DNA of 64,000 nucleotides. Origin: Pacificibacter maritimus (GTDB lineage Bacteria > Pseudomonadota > Alphaproteobacteria > Rhodobacterales > Rhodobacteraceae). The stretch's first letter is position 1, and each line of letters begins with the position of its first letter. A model generated the notes under the pieces. The model was not told where the DNA came from, ran no database searches, and worked only from the letters and a program-made list of their open reading frames with translations. Of this stretch, positions 60,643 through 64,000 are shown piece by piece. Position numbers and translations under genes: made by a program. The DNA is taken from assembly GCF_003814915.1 (NCBI RefSeq), contig NZ_RKQK01000001.1, positions 1,256,031-1,320,030 on the forward strand, read 5' to 3'.

Positions 60643-61560
60643 TTAGAAAGACCGCATCACTTCGTCTAAAACCCGCGCCGCTGCGCGCGACAAGTGTTGG
60701 TTTGCTTTGCGAATGATAAAATAGGGTGGCACTTTGATTTGGTTTTTCAAATCCAACACTCGAAGTTTGTCATCACCAAAGCTGCGCGTCAGCAATTGTG
60801 CAGCCTCATCCACAACCGTTGCAATCGTGTTTGATTGCGCCAAAAGACCCAATGTCACCAGCAAAGACGATGTGTTGGTGACTTGTCGCGGCACGGCCGC
60901 GCCTTCGTCGACGAAGGCGTTTTCTAAGGCATGCCGAATGGGGGAGCCGCGTTCCTGAATGGTCCAATCGAAGTCCTGTAAATCCGTAAGTGTCAGATTT
61001 TTCTTATCTGCCAAGGGGTGCTCTTTGCGCACGATCAGTGACACGGTTTCGGCATGGGCAGGCGTAAGGTTGAAGGCGCGCGTGTCATGCAAGGTGCTTA
61101 AGCGCGAAATGATAAAATCAAACTGACCTTCTTCCAAAGCCCGCACAAGGGTGCTCGACGGCGCGACTTCCAACGTGGCTTCAATATTTGGGGCCTCGCG
61201 CTTGACCTTTAAAATGGCGGGCACAAGGCTGCGAACGGCGGGGCCTGTGACAGCACCGATGCGCACTTCACCTGAATTTCCCGCCCCTAAGGAAACCATA
61301 TCGGTTTCAAGGTTTTCAAACGCTGTCAGTATGGATTGAGAGTGGCGCAAGAATGATTTGCCCGCTTGTGTTAGGGTCATACCACGTGGTCCACGATCGA
61401 ACAGTGCAGAGCCAATCGACGTTTCGATGTCAGTCAAAATACGCGATGCGGCAGGCTGCGACATATTTGTGGCCTCAGCCGCAAGTTGCAACTTTCCCGA
61501 TTGGGCGATGTGATGCACCAATTTCAAATGTTGTGATTTCAGGCGCTTGGTGAAACTCAT
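60643..61560 (-). CDS. LysR-family regulator, GbpR-like
   Basis: 305-residue LTTR. The HTH reads LKLVHHIAQSGKLQLAAEAT, NMSQPAASRILTDIETSIGS, ALFDRGPRGMTLTQAGKSFL. The effector domain starts at SGEVRIGAVTGPAVRSLVPA. The RILTDIE and RGPRGM forms and divergence from chvE match GbpR, regulator of the ChvE sugar-binding protein gene in Agrobacterium. It would respond to galactose/arabinose-type sugars by that analogy. The shared spacer is 147 bp and AT-rich near the start. Confidence 0.87.
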   Translation of the reverse strand: MSFTKRLKSQHLKLVHHIAQSGKLQLAAEATNMSQPAASRILTDIETSIGSALFDRGPRGMTLTQAGKSFLRHSQSILTAFENLETDMVSLGAGNSGEVRIGAVTGPAVRSLVPAILKVKREAPNIEATLEVAPSSTLVRALEEGQFDFIISRLSTLHDTRAFNLTPAHAETVSLIVRKEHPLADKKNLTLTDLQDFDWTIQERGSPIRHALENAFVDEGAAVPRQVTNTSSLLVTLGLLAQSNTIATVVDEAAQLLTRSFGDDKLRVLDLKNQIKVPPYFIIRKANQHLSRAAARVLDEVMRSF

Positions 61561-61707
61561 TCAGCCATACCATTTTTGTTATTCAATTAATCGATAATTA
61601 GATTTGTTAGGTATGTCTATAAAATATAGGTTTGCAAGAATGTGGCGTAGCGCGTCACATCAAATCGTGAGCGCCGATTCTAAAAAGGCGCGTCTGGGAG
61701 GACACAC
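61561..61707. promoter_or_regulatory. Divergent promoter region of the GbpR-like gene and chvE
   Basis: The first 60 bp are AT-rich (TCAATTAATCGATAATTAGA with ATCGAT core; TATAAAATATAGG downstream). A LysR binding site and the chvE promoter are expected here; I cannot assign exact boxes. GGGAGGAC gives a strong ribosome site for chvE. Confidence 0.45.
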
Positions 61708-62757
61708 ATGACACTCAAATCAATTTTACTGTCTGCCACGGCAGCCACACTTATTGCATCGGGAGCATTTGCAGAGGGAAACGTTGGCATCTCAATGCCC
61801 ACCAAATCTTCTGCACGTTGGATTTCCGACGGTGACTCAATGGTATCGCAACTTGAGGCCGCAGGTTTTAAAGCAGATCTTCAATACGCAGAAGACGACA
61901 TTCCAAACCAATTGGCTCAGATCGAAAACATGATCACCAAGGGCGTGGATGTGTTGGTGATCGCCGCAATCGACGGGACAACCCTATCGAATGCTTTGGA
62001 AAACGCTGATGCGGCAGGCATCGAAGTCATCGCATATGATCGCCTCATCCGTGACAGCGCTCATGTTGATTACTACGCGACTTTCGACAATTTTAAGGTC
62101 GGCGTCCAACAAGCATCCAGCCTTGTCTCAGGCCTAAAGGCGCGTTTTGGCGAAGGCCCCTACAACGTCGAATTGTTCGGCGGCTCACCTGACGACAACA
62201 ACGCCTATTTCTTTTATAACGGCGCGATGTCAGTGCTTGATCCGCTCATCGAAGCGGGTGACGTAAACATCGTTTCTGGCCAAATGGGCATGGAAACTGT
62301 GGGCACTTTGCGCTGGGATGGCGCAGTCGCACAAGCACGTATGGATAACCTGTTGTCAGCCCATTACACGCAAGACACCATCCACGGCGTACTCTCGCCA
62401 TACGACGGGCTATCCATTGGTATTTTGTCGTCATTGAAGGGTGTCGGGTACGGATCTGGCGATCTCAAAATGCCGATCGTCTCGGGGCAAGATGCAGAAG
62501 TGCCTTCTGTAAAATCCATGCTCGCGGGCGAACAATATTCAACAGTCTTTAAAGATACGCGCGAATTGGCGCGGGTCACAGTTGGAATGGTCGAAGCATT
62601 GGTGAACGGCACAGAGCCTGAGATCAACGACACCGAAACCTACGATAACGGCGTCAAGGTGATCCCGTCATACTTGCTAGAACCCGTGTCGGTTGATGCA
62701 AGCAATTGGAACGAAATCCTAGTCGATTCTGGCTATTATTCCGCTGACCAATTCTAA
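61708..62757 (+). CDS. chvE: Multiple-monosaccharide ABC transporter binding protein ChvE
   Basis: 349-residue periplasmic sugar-binding protein. Signal peptide [24 protein letters not shown] is cut after about residue 22. Mature start [20 protein letters not shown] and the sugar-site text [40 protein letters not shown] and [20 protein letters not shown] are typical of ChvE, which binds galactose, arabinose, xylose and related sugars. Followed by a strong intercistronic hairpin, then the ATPase gene. Confidence 0.94.
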   Translation: MTLKSILLSATAATLIASGAFAEGNVGISMPTKSSARWISDGDSMVSQLEAAGFKADLQYAEDDIPNQLAQIENMITKGVDVLVIAAIDGTTLSNALENADAAGIEVIAYDRLIRDSAHVDYYATFDNFKVGVQQASSLVSGLKARFGEGPYNVELFGGSPDDNNAYFFYNGAMSVLDPLIEAGDVNIVSGQMGMETVGTLRWDGAVAQARMDNLLSAHYTQDTIHGVLSPYDGLSIGILSSLKGVGYGSGDLKMPIVSGQDAEVPSVKSMLAGEQYSTVFKDTRELARVTVGMVEALVNGTEPEINDTETYDNGVKVIPSYLLEPVSVDASNWNEILVDSGYYSADQF

Positions 62758-62774
62758 GCATTTTCCCTGACAAA

Positions 62775-62802
62775 GCTGTTCGTGGTCCCATCCACGAACA
62801 GC
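62775..62802 (+). other. Intercistronic hairpin between chvE and the ATPase gene
   Basis: GCTGTTCGTGG (62775-62785), loop TCCCAT, CCACGAACAGC (62792-62802): 11-bp perfect stem, no T-tract. Likely protects chvE mRNA or partly ends transcription so that binding protein exceeds transporter. Confidence 0.65.
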
Positions 62803-62822
62803 CCTAAAAACGAGTCCCCACC

Positions 62823-64000
62823 ATGTCCCTTTTGTTGGAAATGAAGTCCATCACCAAGGAATTTCCTGGAGTGAAGGCATTGGACAACGTCAGCCTGACC
62901 GTTGAAACTGGCGAAATCCACGCAATTTGCGGTGAAAACGGGGCTGGGAAATCCACCCTGATGAAGGTTCTGTCTGGCGTTTACCCGACGGGTTCCTACG
63001 ACGGAGAAATCCATTTCGATGGCGCGCACAGTACGTTCAAAGCCACTTCCGACAGCGAAGCCAAAGGCATCATTATCATCCACCAAGAGCTTGCGCTTGT
63101 GCCGTTATTATCGGTCGCGGAAAATATTTTCCTAGGCAATGAACGCGCCAAAAATGGCGTGATGAATTGGCACGAAACTTTTGATCGCACCAAGGGCCTA
63201 CTGGCCAAAGTCGGGCTGTCAGAAAACCCCGCCACCTTGGTCGACACCTTGGGTGTGGGCAAACAGCAACTGGTCGAAATCGCCAAAGCGCTGTCCAAAG
63301 ATGTGCGTCTTTTGATCCTTGATGAACCGACTGCGGCTTTGTCAGAAGCAGACAGCACTACACTTTTGGACCTGATGCTTGAATTGAAACGCCAAGGTGT
63401 CACTCAAATCATCATCAGCCATAAACTGAATGAAATCAAACGTGTGGCCGACAAAATCACGGTTATTCGTGATGGTGCCAGCGTGTCGACTCTTGATCTT
63501 GTGCAAGGCGAAGTGTCTGAAGATGACATCGTGCGCGACATGGTTGGTCGCGATATGTCGCAGCGCTACCCCACCCGCAGCCCGCGCGCAGGCGATATGC
63601 TGATGGAAGTCAGCGATTGGAACGTCTGGCACCCAGATCACGGCGATCGTCAAGTCATCGAAGGTGCAGGTTTCAATGTGCGTGCGGGCGAAGTCGTGGG
63701 TATCGCAGGCCTGATGGGCGCAGGGCGCACGGAACTTGCCATGAGCCTTTTCGGGCGCTCATACGGACAAAAAATTTCGGGGCAGATCAAAATTAGAGGC
63801 AAGGATACAGTTTTGAAAGACGTGCCAGCAGCAATTGATGCAGGCTTGGCTTACGTCACCGAGGATCGCAAATCTTTGGGCCTGCTTTTAGATGATACCA
63901 TTCAGCGCAATACCACCCTTGCGAACCTGCCAAAGATTGCGACGCGCGGTATTTTGGATGAAGGCAAAGAGGCCGACATCGCAGAAGGCTACCGTAAATC
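62823..64000 (+). CDS. gguA: Multiple-monosaccharide ABC transporter ATPase, 3' end cut by the window
   Basis: 392 codons visible of a duplicated sugar-ABC ATPase (usually about 510 residues). First half: Walker [21 protein letters not shown], signature replaced by [20 protein letters not shown] and Walker [21 protein letters not shown]. The second half begins at [20 protein letters not shown] with a degenerate Walker [21 protein letters not shown] and [18 protein letters not shown] (TEDRK), as in MglA/GguA. It follows chvE; a GguB/MmsB permease gene is expected beyond the window. Confidence 0.93.
   Translation, partial: MSLLLEMKSITKEFPGVKALDNVSLTVETGEIHAICGENGAGKSTLMKVLSGVYPTGSYDGEIHFDGAHSTFKATSDSEAKGIIIIHQELALVPLLSVAENIFLGNERAKNGVMNWHETFDRTKGLLAKVGLSENPATLVDTLGVGKQQLVEIAKALSKDVRLLILDEPTAALSEADSTTLLDLMLELKRQGVTQIIISHKLNEIKRVADKITVIRDGASVSTLDLVQGEVSEDDIVRDMVGRDMSQRYPTRSPRAGDMLMEVSDWNVWHPDHGDRQVIEGAGFNVRAGEVVGIAGLMGAGRTELAMSLFGRSYGQKISGQIKIRGKDTVLKDVPAAIDAGLAYVTEDRKSLGLLLDDTIQRNTTLANLPKIATRGILDEGKEADIAEGYRK

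Noticed and set aside
1-64000. Mobile elements, CRISPR arrays, tRNA genes, prophage
   Set aside because: No transposase or integrase, no regular spaced repeats, no tRNA-like sequence and no phage structural genes were seen on reading.

Overview
The window looks like an ordinary chromosomal segment of an alphaproteobacterium of the Rhodobacteraceae (Roseobacter-like). The signs are a RpoE/ChrR singlet-oxygen module next to its amine-oxidase/DUF1365/SDR target operon, an Anbu proteasome-type operon, a PraR-like XRE regulator, a DUF1127 protein, monomeric NADP-isocitrate dehydrogenase, a gatC-gatA pair, an opgG/H/C operon and a ChvE-type sugar ABC transporter. I see no insertion sequence, prophage, CRISPR array or tRNA. 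One structural RNA gene (rnpB) is present. Genes are densely packed with many 1-8 nt overlaps.

Layout. 1-7.9 kb (minus strand): housekeeping and transport genes, comprising an SLC13 permease cut by the window edge, a YmdB-like phosphoesterase, 5-formyl-THF cyclo-ligase, MgtE, a CAP-domain lipoprotein, an 8-oxoguanine-deaminase-like amidohydrolase, HisN, and an XRE regulator with a palindromic putative operator upstream. 8.2-18 kb: LysR, DUF1127, Bax1-I protein, GNAT, rpmG, DUF533/TerB-like protein, a small membrane protein, rnpB, AmpD, an Excalibur lipoprotein, gatA, gatC and TadA. 17.8-25 kb (plus strand): an RluB-type pseudouridine synthase, then a six-gene envelope/toxic-anion stress cluster (XpaC, TelA, DUF2927 lipoprotein, SPFH-GYF2 protein, NTF2-like protein, zinc-ribbon membrane protein), preceded by a possible 28-residue membrane peptide.

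25-30.7 kb: PfkB kinase and D-aminoacyl-tRNA deacylase, then chrR-rpoE (minus) divergent from a three-gene operon (plus). The intergenic region carries two back-to-back promoters with the same pattern, TGATCC-N16-CGTAAA, which argues for shared RpoE control and for a start of rpoE downstream of the longest open frame. 30.8-33.5 kb: tsaE-tsaB-tsaC-tsaD, a complete t6A tRNA-modification set in four overlapping frames. 33.5-37.4 kb (minus): Anbu peptidase, transglutaminase, alpha-E protein and ATP-grasp protein. 37.5-45.8 kb: a sulfotransferase-like protein, isocitrate dehydrogenase, a TetR/AhpD-like pair with a perfect 18-bp palindrome, a DEAD-box helicase with a Lys/Gly-rich tail, and an unknown small protein overlapping an HTTM-like membrane protein.

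45.8-55.5 kb: a substrate-uptake and breakdown locus. It has a ThDP enzyme resembling benzoylformate decarboxylase, an SDR, an aldehyde dehydrogenase, a complete Liv-type ABC importer and a divergent AraC regulator. The gene set fits uptake of a 2-hydroxy or 2-oxo acid, oxidation, decarboxylation to an aldehyde, and oxidation to a carboxylate. 55.8-60.6 kb: the opgG-opgH-opgC osmoregulated periplasmic glucan operon, in which the expected N-terminus of OpgH lies in a different frame from the body (likely frameshift). 60.6-64 kb: GbpR-like LysR regulator divergent from chvE and the sugar ABC ATPase gene, which runs off the window. A strong hairpin lies between chvE and the ATPase gene.

I do not see a clear candidate for a wholly new system. 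The most useful leads are the paired RpoE promoters, the opgH frame break, the stress cluster with its small upstream peptide, the all-in-one t6A operon and the unassigned catabolic locus.
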